A DNA stretch of 64,000 nucleotides from Gilvibacter sediminis (GCF_028561565.1 NZ_JAQQTE010000004.1:451017-515016), one strand, 5' to 3'; shown: positions 50,556 to 60,400, counted from the first letter of the stretch. Numbers and translations: made by a program. The notes: a model not told the origin generated them from the letters alone.

Positions 50556-52322
50556 ATGAAATATTTATTAATCAAACAGACTGTATACGGATTATTGTTC
50601 ATGTTCATTTTAAAAACAGATGCACAAGTATCTCCGTTAAACTATAACAACTACAGTGATGAAGAGTTAATTCAAATAATTGATAATCCTGGAATCAATT
50701 TATTAGTAAAGAAGCAAGTTTCTGATATTTATTTGTTACGAGGAAAGGCTGAAGCTGACACCATAAAAATCGCACGTGCATATGATCGCCTTTCAAGACT
50801 ATTCACAAATGACTCCACACTTATATATGCCGATTCTGTAATTCTCTATACTAAAAACTTAAAGCATAAGACTTATCCAGGGGTTGGATATTTATTAAAA
50901 GCAACTCATTACTCTAATAAAAGACAATATAGCAAAGCATTAGCCAATTACTCTGAAGCACAGAGGTACGCGGTAAATAGAGAGAACATAATTCATGAAA
51001 TATTTATTAGAAAATGTGTAATCGACATTACTTCTAGATGGTCTAGTCCGGAAAAGGCTATCAAATTAGGCAATGATCTACTAAGAATCATCGATACTTT
51101 GAATTATGAAACTGTACTCACTAATACTTCACGACCTAGTTTTAAAATTAATGATTCTGTCCTAAGCAGACATTATCTAATTGACAAACTAGACGTTATT
51201 AATTCGCTAATCACATCTTATGTACTAAACAAGCAATATGAAGTAGCTTTAAGTTTAACCGACGAAGCGAATATTGTAATTCAGGAGCTTGGAGATTTAA
51301 AGAAAGAAATTAAATTAAAGAGAAGAATTGCTGAAATAGAATATTACCGTGGAAATTACAAATCCTCTATCGACACCCTGTCAAAATATTTTTCGCACCT
51401 AACTGTCACCAATAGCAAGTTGAATTCATATTATTATTTAGGGATGAATTCAATCAAACTAGGAAATCAGAAAATGGGACTAGATTATCTATTGAAAGCT
51501 GACAGTGTTTATATGATTGAACCCTACATTGTTCCTTCTCAAAGACCATTTCTTGCTGAATTGTACAAAATTTATAAGAGTGAAGGAAACAAGTTGTTGC
51601 AAGTAGAAATACTAAATAAAATACTTTCTGTGGATAGTCTTTTTAAAGAATCTTATAAGAATATCAATAAGAGCTTAATTGACAACTTCGAAACCCCACA
51701 ACTCCTTGCAGAAAAAGAAAAACTCATTGCTCAACTGGAATGGGAGCAAGGTCGGGAAAAGCGAAAACAACTATTTACAGGCTTTCTGCTCTTACTTAGT
51801 TTAGGTGGATGCGCTTATTACTTCTGGAAACAACGTCAATACAAAATGCGTTTTGCGGCAATAGTTAAAGACGGTTTACAGCCTCAAGAAGACCAGCTCA
51901 ACAAACAAAAACGCAATGAAATCTCCGCAGAAATAGTGGATGACATCCTCAAAAAGCTCGAACGCTTTGAAGCAAAAGGCCAATTTACAAGAGGTGATGT
52001 TTCCTTACAATCCGTTGCCAAGCGCTTCAATACCAATTCGTCTTACTTGTCAAAAGTTGTCAATCTTAAAAAGGACAAGAACTTCTCGCAGTACATCAGC
52101 GAATTGCGCATTTCATATGCAGTAGATCAACTTCAGAACAATCCACGTTTCAGAAAGTACACCATAAAAGCCATAGCGGAAGAAGTCGGTTTTGGAAATG
52201 CTCAGAGCTTTTCCAAGGCTTTCAAGGCCAGAACGGGCCTACATCCGTCCTATTTTATTAGAAATCTCAATAAACAGTACCCCAATAATGCTACCTCGGA
52301 TTCAATACTGCAAACGGAATGA
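50556..52322 (+). CDS. Membrane-spanning TPR sensor with AraC-type DNA-binding domain
   Basis: 588 aa from the ATG at 50556, which starts a signal peptide (MKYLLIKQTVYGLLFMFI). Earlier in-frame starts (TTG 50478, ATG 50517) would bury it. The periplasmic part (about 30-400) contains repeated TPR-like helices (for example KAIKLGNDLLRIIDTLNYE, SYYYLGMNSIKLGNQKMGLDYLLKAD). A membrane helix lies at about 413-433 and the AraC-type double HTH at about 490-580 (SVAKRFNTNSSYLSKVVNL, IAEEVGFGNAQSFSKAFKARTGLHPSYF). It is a one-component sensor-regulator. The sensor half is clearly AT-richer than the DNA-binding half. Its end overlaps porX by 32 bases on the other strand. Ligand unknown. Confidence 0.85.
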   Translation: MKYLLIKQTVYGLLFMFILKTDAQVSPLNYNNYSDEELIQIIDNPGINLLVKKQVSDIYLLRGKAEADTIKIARAYDRLSRLFTNDSTLIYADSVILYTKNLKHKTYPGVGYLLKATHYSNKRQYSKALANYSEAQRYAVNRENIIHEIFIRKCVIDITSRWSSPEKAIKLGNDLLRIIDTLNYETVLTNTSRPSFKINDSVLSRHYLIDKLDVINSLITSYVLNKQYEVALSLTDEANIVIQELGDLKKEIKLKRRIAEIEYYRGNYKSSIDTLSKYFSHLTVTNSKLNSYYYLGMNSIKLGNQKMGLDYLLKADSVYMIEPYIVPSQRPFLAELYKIYKSEGNKLLQVEILNKILSVDSLFKESYKNINKSLIDNFETPQLLAEKEKLIAQLEWEQGREKRKQLFTGFLLLLSLGGCAYYFWKQRQYKMRFAAIVKDGLQPQEDQLNKQKRNEISAEIVDDILKKLERFEAKGQFTRGDVSLQSVAKRFNTNSSYLSKVVNLKKDKNFSQYISELRISYAVDQLQNNPRFRKYTIKAIAEEVGFGNAQSFSKAFKARTGLHPSYFIRNLNKQYPNNATSDSILQTE

Positions 52323-53838
52323 TCATCTCTTCTAGAGAAACTCCGCCGTGCTGGTATGTGTTTCTGTAATAGCTTACATAGTGATTGTAATTGTTTGGGT
52401 AAGCAAAGAAGAGATCTCCTTTAGCAAATATGAAGGAAGAACTCATATTTATTGCAGGGAGGTGAATATTCTTAGGGTCTTTGGCAGCCAGAACATCCTT
52501 GTCTTCATAAGTCAAACTGCGCCCGGTTTTATAACGCAAGTTTAAACTGGTGTTTTTATCTCCGATCACTTTAGATGGATTCTTCACATTGATAGTCCCG
52601 TGATCTGTTGTAATGATCAGCTTAAAGCCCATTTGAGCGGCTTGTTGAATGATCTCCAAAAGTGGGCTGTTCTTAAACCAACTCTGGGTTAGCGAGCGAT
52701 AGGATTTATCATTAGAAGCTAATTCCTTGATTACTTCCATCTCTGTTTTTGAGTGCGAAAGCATGTCTACAAAATTGTAAACTACAACGGTCAAGTCATT
52801 GTTCTTCTGCGATTTGAAATTATCCACCAAGCGTCTGCCTTGCTTTAGACTGGAGATCTTGTGGTATTCCCACTTGATATCCATCCCCAAACGTTTGAGT
52901 TGCGCCCCTAAAAAGTCATGTTCGTGCATATTCTTTCCACCCTCATCGGTGTCATTAAGCCACCAATCTTTATGTAGACGCTCCATTTCACTAGGCATAA
53001 GTCCTGAGAAGATCGCGTTGCGCGCGTATTGAGTAGCCGTAGGGAGTATGCTGTAAAAAGCCTTTTCCTTTTCTTTCTTATATGCGTTAGATACGATAGG
53101 TTCAAACGCCTTCCATTGATCGTAGCGCAAATTGTCTACAACCACCAAAAGGGTAGGGCTGTCGCTTAACTCAGGCTGAATCCAATCCTTAAATAAGGTA
53201 TGTGACATAACTGGAGCCTCTTCTTGATCGTGAAACCAATCTGGATAGTTCTTGTCAATAAACTTGCAGAACTGTGTGTTGGCCTCAATTTTCTGTGATT
53301 CCAGAATTTCAAACATCCCGGTATCTTCTATATCTTCCAACTGTAATTCCCAGTAGATCAATCTTTGATACAATTCCGCCCACTCTTCATGGGAGTTCAC
53401 CATAGACATATCCATAGCGATCTTTCGGAATTCCTGTTGATAGTCTGACGTCGTCTTTTCAGAAACCAATCGACTGTGATCCAAGTTCTTCTTTAAGCTC
53501 AATAGAATCTGGTTCGGATTAACAGGTTTGATCAGGTAATCGGCAATCTTAGCACCAATGGCCTCTTCCATAATATACTCTTCCTCACTTTTAGTGATCA
53601 TCACTACCGGCAAGTTAGCTTGCTTCTCTTTGATCTCAGAGAGTGTTTCCAAACCGGTAAGCCCTGGCATGTTCTCGTCCAGAAAAACAATATCAAACTG
53701 TTGCTGTTCAATCTCTTCTAAGGCTTCTGTACCACTTTGCGCCGTGGTCACTACGTAATTCTTTTTTTCGAGGAAAAGGATATGAGGTTTGAGTAAATCG
53801 ATCTCATCATCGACCCACAGTACTTTTATGTCTGTCAT
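52291..53838 (-). CDS. porX: PorX: response regulator with PglZ/alkaline-phosphatase-like domain
   Basis: 515 aa from the ATG at 53838 (MTDIKVLWVDDEIDLLKPH); the longer form adds 54 residues from the divergent promoter region. The receiver domain (1-120) has DDE acidic residues, the phospho-acceptor Asp54 (VFLDENMPG) and Lys in LIKPVNP. A helical linker (about 135-205) leads to the PglZ domain (about 230-515, LLVVVDNLRYDQWKAFEP, TATQYARNAIFSG, TTDHGT). This is the PorX architecture, the regulator of the type IX secretion system, which in other species is described as having oligonucleotide phosphodiesterase activity. PorY is not in the window. Confidence 0.93.
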   Translation of the reverse strand: MTDIKVLWVDDEIDLLKPHILFLEKKNYVVTTAQSGTEALEEIEQQQFDIVFLDENMPGLTGLETLSEIKEKQANLPVVMITKSEEEYIMEEAIGAKIADYLIKPVNPNQILLSLKKNLDHSRLVSEKTTSDYQQEFRKIAMDMSMVNSHEEWAELYQRLIYWELQLEDIEDTGMFEILESQKIEANTQFCKFIDKNYPDWFHDQEEAPVMSHTLFKDWIQPELSDSPTLLVVVDNLRYDQWKAFEPIVSNAYKKEKEKAFYSILPTATQYARNAIFSGLMPSEMERLHKDWWLNDTDEGGKNMHEHDFLGAQLKRLGMDIKWEYHKISSLKQGRRLVDNFKSQKNNDLTVVVYNFVDMLSHSKTEMEVIKELASNDKSYRSLTQSWFKNSPLLEIIQQAAQMGFKLIITTDHGTINVKNPSKVIGDKNTSLNLRYKTGRSLTYEDKDVLAAKDPKNIHLPAINMSSSFIFAKGDLFFAYPNNYNHYVSYYRNTYQHGGVSLEEMIIPFAVLNPR

Positions 53839-53874
53839 ATATGTATCTTTGTGCTTGAGGCTTAAATAATAGGT

Positions 53875-55101
53875 TTGAAAAACCGTAAGAAACTTACTCT
53901 CTTTAACGATCCAATTTACGGATTTATTACCATCCCAAATGCTTTGGTGTTTGATCTGATCGAGCACACATACTTCCAGCGTTTGCGTCGAATTACCCAA
54001 ATGGGAATGTCCTATTTAGTGTTTCCAGGGGCACATCACACACGATTCCACCATGCCTTGGGCTGCATGCACCTAATGCAGAAGGCAGTTCAAGTACTTC
54101 GTTATAAAGGAATTGTGATCAGTTCGGAGGAAGAAGAAGCGCTTTATGTTGCGATCTTGCTGCATGACATTGGGCACGGACCTTTTTCTCATGCACTCGA
54201 GCACAGCTTGGTCACTGGAGTGGATCACGAGCAGATTTCCTTGCAATTCATGGAAGCGCTCAATAAAAACTTTAACGAGAGATTAACGTTGGCCATCTCT
54301 ATTTTCAATGACAGTTACCCAAGAAAGTTCTTACATCAATTGGTCTCTGGGCAATTGGATATGGATCGCTTGGATTATCTAAAGCGAGACAGTTTTTATA
54401 CAGGAGCCTCGGAAGGGAACATCAATAGTGAACGCTTGATCAGCATGCTCAATGTGGCCAATGACGAGTTAGTAGTGGAATCTAAGGCCATCTATAGTGT
54501 AGAGAAGTTCTTGGTCGCTAGACGCCTCATGTATTGGTCGGTGTACCTACACAAAACAGGCTTGGCAGCCGAACAAGTCTTGATCCGTGTATTGCAACGG
54601 GCTAAGGAACTTATTTCAAAAGGCGATCAATTACAAGCCAGCGAACCCTTAATGTTCTTTTTAAAGCGTGATTCTGATGTGTTTGAACAGGAGGCGCTTG
54701 CGCATTTTGCCCGTATGGATGATCACGATATCATTCAGGCGCTAAAAGGCTGGTGTGACCATAAAGACCCAGTGCTTTCCAAGCTTTCCAATATGATCTT
54801 AGATCGGGATCTTCCTAAAGTAAAGCTCAAGAATAAAAAGCCCAAAAATGCAGAGGTTGATAAAAAGAGAGAAGCTCTAGCAAAAGCTTGGGGAATCTCT
54901 ATGGAGGATACCAATTATTTCATCTTTGATGGTAAGGTTACTAACCGTGCTTATCGCAGTGACAGTGAGAATATTAATCTGCTGAGCAAGAACGGAAAGC
55001 TCATTGACGTTGCTAAGGCGAGTGACCAGCTCAATCTTAAGGCTTTGACTCAAGAAGTGACCAAACACTATCTGTGTTATCCCAAGGCCAAACATTATTA
55101 A
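53875..55101 (+). CDS. HD-domain phosphohydrolase
   Basis: 408 aa, starting at a TTG because no ATG occurs before the conserved LTLFNDPIYGFITIP segment. The HD metal site is H...HD...D: HHTRFHHALG (about residues 52-61), LLHDIGHGPFSHALEH (about 91-106) and LVSGQLDMDRLDYLKRDSFYTG (about 157-178). These are dGTPase/SAMHD1-like features, suggesting a dNTP or nucleotide phosphohydrolase. The gene is divergent from porX with only 36 bases between start codons, so their promoters overlap. Confidence 0.9.
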   Translation: MKNRKKLTLFNDPIYGFITIPNALVFDLIEHTYFQRLRRITQMGMSYLVFPGAHHTRFHHALGCMHLMQKAVQVLRYKGIVISSEEEEALYVAILLHDIGHGPFSHALEHSLVTGVDHEQISLQFMEALNKNFNERLTLAISIFNDSYPRKFLHQLVSGQLDMDRLDYLKRDSFYTGASEGNINSERLISMLNVANDELVVESKAIYSVEKFLVARRLMYWSVYLHKTGLAAEQVLIRVLQRAKELISKGDQLQASEPLMFFLKRDSDVFEQEALAHFARMDDHDIIQALKGWCDHKDPVLSKLSNMILDRDLPKVKLKNKKPKNAEVDKKREALAKAWGISMEDTNYFIFDGKVTNRAYRSDSENINLLSKNGKLIDVAKASDQLNLKALTQEVTKHYLCYPKAKHY

Positions 55102-55108
55102 TTTTTTC

Positions 55109-55116
55109 TATTTTTG
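55109..55116 (+). promoter_or_regulatory. -7 box upstream of the lipid A operon
   Basis: TATTTTTG, a perfect -7 box, eight bases after the HD gene stop and about 85 bases before the lpxD ATG. The leader contains an 18-codon reading frame (55136-55192). Confidence 0.5.
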
Positions 55117-55135
55117 CATGAATTGAAAGCGCAGG

Positions 55136-55192
55136 ATGAGCAAAGCGTATAACCACAATTTTTACATCTTTAAACCGCTTCCAAACGCATAA
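55136..55192 (+). CDS. Possible leader peptide before lpxD
   Basis: An 18-codon frame encoding [18 protein letters not shown] lies in the predicted lpxD leader, ends eight bases before the lpxD ATG and has AGG five bases before its own ATG. It may be chance; no runs of a single codon that would suggest attenuation are present. Confidence 0.2.
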   Translation: MSKAYNHNFYIFKPLPNA

Positions 55193-55200
55193 CAGCACCT

Positions 55201-56226
55201 ATGAAATTTACAGCGACGCAGATAGCGGGCATTTTGGAAGGGGAAATAGAGGGGAATCCGGAGGTAGAAGTTTCAAAACTCGCCAAAATAGAAGAGGGTT
55301 CTCCAGGAAGCCTTACCTTTTTATCAAATCCAAAGTACACGTCCTTTATTTATAAGACGCAGGCTTCAATTACTATTGTCAATAAAGACTTTAAGGCGGA
55401 AGATACACTTAACACCACCTTGATTCGCGTGGAGGATGCCTACAAGGCCTTCTCAACACTCTTAGAATATTACAACCAGGTGAAGATGAACAAGACCGGA
55501 ATTGAACAACCGGTGTTCATTGCGGAAAGCGCTTCTTATGGAGACAACTTGTATATGGGAGCTTTCTCTTACTTAGGTGAGAACGTTTCTATAGGAGCGA
55601 ACGTAAAGATCTATCCAAACGTATATATAGGTGATAACGTAACCATAGGAGACAATTGTGTGGTTTTTGCTGGAGCTAAGATCTACTCGGAATCTGTTAT
55701 TGGTAATCACTGTGTGATCCATTCTGGAGCCATTGTGGGCGCAGATGGATTTGGATTCACTCCGAATGAGAAAGGAGAATATCAAAAAGTACCCCAAACC
55801 GGAAACGTGATCATTGAAGACCACGTGGACGTGGGTGCGGGAACAACTATAGACCGAGCCACCTTAGGTTCTACCATTATTAGACGTGGCGTGAAGCTGG
55901 ACAATCAGATCCAAATTGCTCACAATGTGGAGATCGGAGAGAATACTGCTATAGCGGCTCAATCCGGAGTTGCTGGATCTACCAAGATCGGTAAGAACTG
56001 TTTGATCGGAGGGCAAGTCGGAATTGTTGGCCACATTACCATAGGAAACAATGTGCGCATACAAGCTCAGAGTGGAATCGGCAGAAATGTAAAAGACAAC
56101 GAAGTGTTGCAAGGATCTCCAGCTTTAAATTACGGAGATTACAACAAAAGTTATGTACACTTCAAGAACCTTCCTAAAATAATAGATCGTCTCAACACTA
56201 TTGAAAAAAACCAAAACAATGAGTGA
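55201..56226 (+). CDS. lpxD: UDP-3-O-(3-hydroxyacyl)glucosamine N-acyltransferase
   Basis: 341-aa enzyme adding the N-linked hydroxyacyl chain in lipid A synthesis. The N-terminal uridine-binding domain (about 1-100) precedes a left-handed beta helix with many hexapeptide repeats ([22 protein letters not shown]). The catalytic His is in [28 protein letters not shown] (about residue 240). Length is normal. It is the first gene of the lipid A block and overlaps lpxC/fabZ by eight bases (ATGAGTGA). Confidence 0.95.
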   Translation: MKFTATQIAGILEGEIEGNPEVEVSKLAKIEEGSPGSLTFLSNPKYTSFIYKTQASITIVNKDFKAEDTLNTTLIRVEDAYKAFSTLLEYYNQVKMNKTGIEQPVFIAESASYGDNLYMGAFSYLGENVSIGANVKIYPNVYIGDNVTIGDNCVVFAGAKIYSESVIGNHCVIHSGAIVGADGFGFTPNEKGEYQKVPQTGNVIIEDHVDVGAGTTIDRATLGSTIIRRGVKLDNQIQIAHNVEIGENTAIAAQSGVAGSTKIGKNCLIGGQVGIVGHITIGNNVRIQAQSGIGRNVKDNEVLQGSPALNYGDYNKSYVHFKNLPKIIDRLNTIEKNQNNE

Positions 56227-57622
56227 AACTGGCGCCAAACAACGCACCATTGAAAAGGAAGTATCCCTTAAAGGTGTGGGATTACATACCGGAAAGGATG
56301 TAACACTGACCTTTAAACCAGCACCTGAAAATCACGGTTACGCTTTTGTACGTGCCGATCTAGAAGGTACACCAACTATAGAAGCAGATGCCAATTATGT
56401 GGTGAATACGCAACGCGGAACCAATTTGGAGAAGTTAGGCGTAAAGATCCAAACATCAGAACACGTATTGGCTGCACTTGTTGGTATGGAGGTAGATAAT
56501 TGTATTATTGAGTTAGATGCTTCAGAGCCACCAATTATGGACGGTTCTTCCAAGTTCTTTGTTGAAGCTATTGAAAAGGCTGGAATAAAAGAGCAAGAAG
56601 CCCTGCGCGAGGAATATGTAGTGAAAGATGTGATCTCTTACAGCGATCCAGAAACGGGAAGCGAGATCATTGTCATGCCTGCAGATGAGTACCAGATCAC
56701 TACCATGGTTGATTTTGGGACCAAAATCTTAGGAACGCAAAATGCTAACCTAAAACACCTTTCAGACTTCAAAGATGAGATCTCTGACTCAAGAACCTTT
56801 AGTTTCTTGCACGAGATCGAAACGCTCTTAGATCACGGCCTTATCAAAGGAGGTGATTTGAATAACGCTATTGTATATGTAGACAAGGAATTGTCTGCCA
56901 AGACTATGGATAAATTACGTGAGGCCTTCGGAAAAGACTCTATTTCTGTTAAGCCAAACGGAATCCTTGATAATTTAACCTTACACCACCCCAATGAAGC
57001 GGCTAGACATAAGCTGTTGGATGTAGTAGGGGATTTGGCCTTGATTGGGACGCGCATCCGCGGAAAGGTCATTGCTAACAAGCCTGGACACTTTGTAAAC
57101 ACACAGTTTGCTAAGAAAATGTCTAAGGTGATCAAAATGGAGCGCCGCAACAAGGTGCCTAAATTCGATTTGAGCAAGCCGCCGGTAAAGGACGTGAACC
57201 AGATCATGGCTATGTTGCCGCACCGTCCGCCATTCTTATTGGTAGACAAGGTTTTAGAGCTCAGTGAATCCCATGTTGTGGGACTCAAGAATGTGACCAT
57301 GAATGAGCCTTTCTTTGTGGGTCACTTCCCTGGGGCTCCAGTAATGCCTGGAGTACTAATTGTGGAAGCCATGGCGCAGACTGGAGGAATACTCGCTTTG
57401 AGCACTGTTCCAGATCCGGAGAACTATTTGACCTTCTTTATGAAGATCGACAATGTGCGCTTCAAACAACAAGTAACTCCTGGAGACACCCTCATTTTTA
57501 AATTGGATTTGATCAGCCCGATACGTCGTGGAATTGTCCATATGAAGGCTTCGGCTTATGTAGGGGACAAAGTCGCTACCGAAGCAGAACTGATGGCTCA
57601 GATCGTTAAATCCAGAGAATAA
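56219..57622 (+). CDS. lpxC-fabZ: Bifunctional LpxC deacetylase / FabZ dehydratase
   Basis: 467-aa fusion, typical for Bacteroidota. Residues about 1-305 are LpxC, the zinc-dependent UDP-3-O-acyl-GlcNAc deacetylase committing to lipid [31 protein letters not shown], and [22 protein letters not shown] with zinc ligands. Residues about 320-467 are FabZ, 3-hydroxyacyl-ACP dehydratase: [13 protein letters not shown] and [26 protein letters not shown] with catalytic His and Glu. The ATG at 56219 is chosen over 56201 because its overlap with the lpxD stop gives the usual coupling and matches the family N-terminus. Confidence 0.96.
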   Translation: MSETGAKQRTIEKEVSLKGVGLHTGKDVTLTFKPAPENHGYAFVRADLEGTPTIEADANYVVNTQRGTNLEKLGVKIQTSEHVLAALVGMEVDNCIIELDASEPPIMDGSSKFFVEAIEKAGIKEQEALREEYVVKDVISYSDPETGSEIIVMPADEYQITTMVDFGTKILGTQNANLKHLSDFKDEISDSRTFSFLHEIETLLDHGLIKGGDLNNAIVYVDKELSAKTMDKLREAFGKDSISVKPNGILDNLTLHHPNEAARHKLLDVVGDLALIGTRIRGKVIANKPGHFVNTQFAKKMSKVIKMERRNKVPKFDLSKPPVKDVNQIMAMLPHRPPFLLVDKVLELSESHVVGLKNVTMNEPFFVGHFPGAPVMPGVLIVEAMAQTGGILALSTVPDPENYLTFFMKIDNVRFKQQVTPGDTLIFKLDLISPIRRGIVHMKASAYVGDKVATEAELMAQIVKSRE

Positions 57623-57637
57623 TATTACTTTCAATCC

Positions 57638-58420
57638 ATGAATCAACCTTTAGCATATGTGCATCCCGGGGCAAAAATCGCCAAGAATGTGGTGATTGAA
57701 CCCTTTACAACCATCCACAACAATGTGGTGATTGGAGAAGGAACCTGGATCGGATCCAACGTGACCATTATGGAAGGTGCGCGTATCGGGAAGAACTGCA
57801 ATATATTTCCAGGCGCTGTAATTAGCGCTATTCCGCAGGATCTCAAATTCAACGATGAAGATACCATAGTTGAAATTGGTGACGGAACCACCTTACGTGA
57901 GTACGTTACGGTTAACCGCGGTACTGAGGATAGAGGAAAGACTGTGATCGGGAAAAACTGCTGGATCATGGCTTACTGCCACATTGCCCACGATTGTATA
58001 GTTGGAGATAACTGTATCTTTTCTAACAACAGTACACTTGCAGGGCACATCACAGTAGGTGATCATGTGGTTTTGGCGGGAATGACGGCCATTCAACAGT
58101 TCTGTACCATTGGAAATCACGCCTTTGTAACTGGAGGTTCTTTGGTGCGTAAAGATGTACCGCCTTATGTAAAGGCTGCGCGTGAGCCATTATCTTATGT
58201 GGGAATCAATTCCGTTGGATTGAGACGAAGAGGGTTCTCTACAGAAAAGATCCGTGAGGTGCAAAACATCTACCGCATCTTGTATCAAAAGAATTTAAAC
58301 AATACTCAAGCCGTTGCGATCATTGAGGCAGAAATGGAAGCCACACCAGAACGCGACGAAGTGCTTGAATTTATAAAACGATCTAAACGAGGTATCATGA
58401 AAGGATACTTCAGCAACTAA
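57638..58420 (+). CDS. lpxA: Acyl-ACP-UDP-N-acetylglucosamine O-acyltransferase
   Basis: 260-aa first enzyme of lipid A synthesis. A left-handed beta helix of hexapeptide repeats (VVIEPFTTIHNNVVIGEGTWIGSNVTIMEGARIG) is followed by a helical C-terminus (about 195-260). The catalytic His lies in AYCHIAHDCIVGDNC (about residue 119-121). Length is normal. It is 15 bases after lpxC/fabZ and five bases before efp, within one operon. Confidence 0.96.
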   Translation: MNQPLAYVHPGAKIAKNVVIEPFTTIHNNVVIGEGTWIGSNVTIMEGARIGKNCNIFPGAVISAIPQDLKFNDEDTIVEIGDGTTLREYVTVNRGTEDRGKTVIGKNCWIMAYCHIAHDCIVGDNCIFSNNSTLAGHITVGDHVVLAGMTAIQQFCTIGNHAFVTGGSLVRKDVPPYVKAAREPLSYVGINSVGLRRRGFSTEKIREVQNIYRILYQKNLNNTQAVAIIEAEMEATPERDEVLEFIKRSKRGIMKGYFSN

Positions 58421-58425
58421 TAACT

Positions 58426-58992
58426 ATGGCAAATACTTCTGACATCCGCAAAGGACTTTGTATTAAATACAACCACGATATTTATAAGATCATTGAGTTT
58501 CTTCACGTAAAGCCGGGGAAAGGACCTGCCTTTGTACGTACTAAACTTAAAAGTGTGACCACTGGAAAAGTTATTGACAACACCTTTTCTGCAGGACACA
58601 AGATTGATGATGTGCGCGTTGAAACGCACAAGTTCCAGTATTTGTACAATGAAGGGGAGACCTTTCACTTTATGAATACAGAAGATTACACACAGATCCA
58701 ACTTCAAAAAGATGCACTAGACACGCCAGAGCTCATGAAAGAAGGAGAAGTGGTAACGGTGATCATCAACTCAGAAGACAATATGCCACTGTCTGTAGAA
58801 ATGCCTCCTCACGTAATCCTTGAGGTAACTGCTACAGAACCTGGTGTTAAAGGAAATACCGCTACCAATGCAACTAAACCTGCAACTGTAGAAACTGGCG
58901 CCACAGTGAACGTGCCTTTGTTTATTAATGAAGGTGATAAGATTCGCGTAGATACTGAAAAAGGTAACTACCAAGAGCGCATTAAAGAATAA
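58426..58992 (+). CDS. efp: Elongation factor P
   Basis: 188-aa translation factor relieving stalling at polyproline stretches. The three beta-barrel domains are recognisable; loop I reads VKPGKGPAFVRTKLK (about 29-43), with the Lys in the position modified in other bacteria. The C-terminal GDKIRVDTEKGNYQERIKE is the usual end. It follows lpxA by five bases and ends at a terminator, so the lipid A operon closes here. Confidence 0.96.
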   Translation: MANTSDIRKGLCIKYNHDIYKIIEFLHVKPGKGPAFVRTKLKSVTTGKVIDNTFSAGHKIDDVRVETHKFQYLYNEGETFHFMNTEDYTQIQLQKDALDTPELMKEGEVVTVIINSEDNMPLSVEMPPHVILEVTATEPGVKGNTATNATKPATVETGATVNVPLFINEGDKIRVDTEKGNYQERIKE

Positions 58993-59010
58993 TAGAAATT
59001 ACCTGCTGTG

Positions 59011-59039
59011 AACGTCCCATGAAAATGGGGCGTTTTTTA
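59011..59039 (+). terminator. Terminator after efp
   Basis: AACGTCCCAT (59011-59020) pairs with ATGGGGCGTT (59025-59034) with one G-T wobble, followed by TTTT. It ends the lpxD-efp transcript before the second lpxD-like gene. Confidence 0.82.
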
Positions 59040-59052
59040 TATTTTTAGGATT

Positions 59053-59994
59053 ATGAAATTTCCCAAAGTACACACACTCAAAGAGATCGCTGCGTTGATC
59101 GGTTCTACTTATGTAGGGGCGGATGACTTTCCTGTGGAGGGAATGAACGAGATCCACGTGGTTACTCCGGGAGACATTGTATTTGTGGACCATCCTAAAT
59201 ATTATGACAAAGCGCTAGAATCTGCAGCAACAATTGTGTTGATCAACAAGGAAGTAGATTGCCCAGAAGGTAAAGCTCTTTTGGTCTCTGACGATCCTTT
59301 CCGCGATTTCAACACCCTCACCAAGCATTTTATGCCGTTTGTGTCTGCTTCTGCCTTAATTGCGCCTACAGCGAGTATTGGTCATGACACACAAATTCAA
59401 CCGGGAGCTTTTATAGGCAACAACGTGACTATAGGGGCTAATTGTGTTATTCACGCCAACGTAAGTATTTATGATCATTGCGTAATTGGTGACAATGTGA
59501 CCATTCACTCCGGAACTGTTTTAGGAGCTGATGCCTTCTATTACAAGAACAGACCCGAAGGATATGACAAGCTACTCAGTGGTGGTCGTGTAGTCATTCA
59601 AGACGATGTTGACTTAGGAGCCCTGTGTACCATTGATAAAGGGGTTACTGGAGATACTACCATCATGAAAGGCACTAAAATTGACAATCAAGTGCATATT
59701 GGTCATGACACCGTTATTGGTGAACGTTGCCTTATTGCTTCACAAACCGGAATTGCTGGCTGCGTGATCATGGGTAATCAAGTGACCGTTTGGGGACAGG
59801 TTGGAATCACCAGTGGAATTACCATTGGAGACAAGACCGTGATCTCGGCCAAAGCTGGGGTGAGTAAATCCTTAGAAGGAGGGAAGCACTACTTTGGTAT
59901 TCCAGCGGATGAATTTAGAAAGAAATACAAAGAAATAGCGTCCATCAGAATGATACCTGCATTGATGGAGCAACTCAAACAACAAAACAAATAA
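59053..59994 (+). CDS. LpxD-like left-handed beta-helix acyltransferase
   Basis: 313 aa, paralogue of lpxD. The N-terminal domain (about 1-95, AALIGSTYVGADDFPVEGMNEIHVVTPGDIVFVDHPKYYDKAL) and hexapeptide repeats are retained, and the catalytic-His region reads KIDNQVHIGHDTVIGERCLIASQTGIAG (about 213-240). It differs from lpxD by the shorter C-terminus and the GADAFYYKNRPEG loop instead of GADGFGF. It may acylate another sugar nucleotide or have a structural role; it is common next to efp in Bacteroidota as far as I recall. It is followed one base later by an NTF2-like gene. Confidence 0.88.
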   Translation: MKFPKVHTLKEIAALIGSTYVGADDFPVEGMNEIHVVTPGDIVFVDHPKYYDKALESAATIVLINKEVDCPEGKALLVSDDPFRDFNTLTKHFMPFVSASALIAPTASIGHDTQIQPGAFIGNNVTIGANCVIHANVSIYDHCVIGDNVTIHSGTVLGADAFYYKNRPEGYDKLLSGGRVVIQDDVDLGALCTIDKGVTGDTTIMKGTKIDNQVHIGHDTVIGERCLIASQTGIAGCVIMGNQVTVWGQVGITSGITIGDKTVISAKAGVSKSLEGGKHYFGIPADEFRKKYKEIASIRMIPALMEQLKQQNK

Positions 59995-59995
59995 G

Positions 59996-60400
59996 ATGTC
60001 TAAAGAAGTAGTACGTAACTTTTACAAAGCCGATATTTTAAAGGATCCGACGGTTTTACAGACTTATTTTCATCCGGAGATCAGTTTGATCTGGAACAGC
60101 AATGACGGATTGACCATTATGAATTTTCAAGATCTTGAAGGTTTTTTTAGAGAGATCAGAAATACTTATGACGATCTGAGAATTGAAGTGAGTCACCTTT
60201 TGCAAGACGATGACTTTGTAACCATTCGCTACAAATACTATGTATCCACTTTAGAGAACCCAGATGAAGAGTTGGGTATTGCCCACTTTATTGCCATATG
60301 GGAGATCAAAGACGGGAAAATGTATCGCGGATACCAAGTGAGTCAACCCGTAACAGAACTGGACGATACCACAGAATCTTATCATAAAGTTAAAGTCTAG
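59996..60400 (+). CDS. NTF2/SnoaL-like protein
   Basis: 134 aa, an alpha+beta cone fold of the SnoaL-like/NTF2 superfamily (VVRNFYKADILKDPTVLQTYFHPEISLIWNSNDGLTIMNFQDLEGFFREI). No signal peptide and no defined catalytic pair; the fold is used by both enzymes and binding proteins. The one-base gap after the LpxD-like gene implies co-translation and perhaps a shared pathway. Function unknown. Confidence 0.8.
   Translation: MSKEVVRNFYKADILKDPTVLQTYFHPEISLIWNSNDGLTIMNFQDLEGFFREIRNTYDDLRIEVSHLLQDDDFVTIRYKYYVSTLENPDEELGIAHFIAIWEIKDGKMYRGYQVSQPVTELDDTTESYHKVKV

Noticed and set aside
53839-54000. 54-residue N-terminal extension of PorX
   Set aside because: It overlaps the divergent HD gene start and the receiver domain begins exactly at the ATG at 53838.
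56833-57300. 155-aa minus-strand open frame within lpxC/fabZ
   Set aside because: Antisense shadow of a well-recognised fusion gene.
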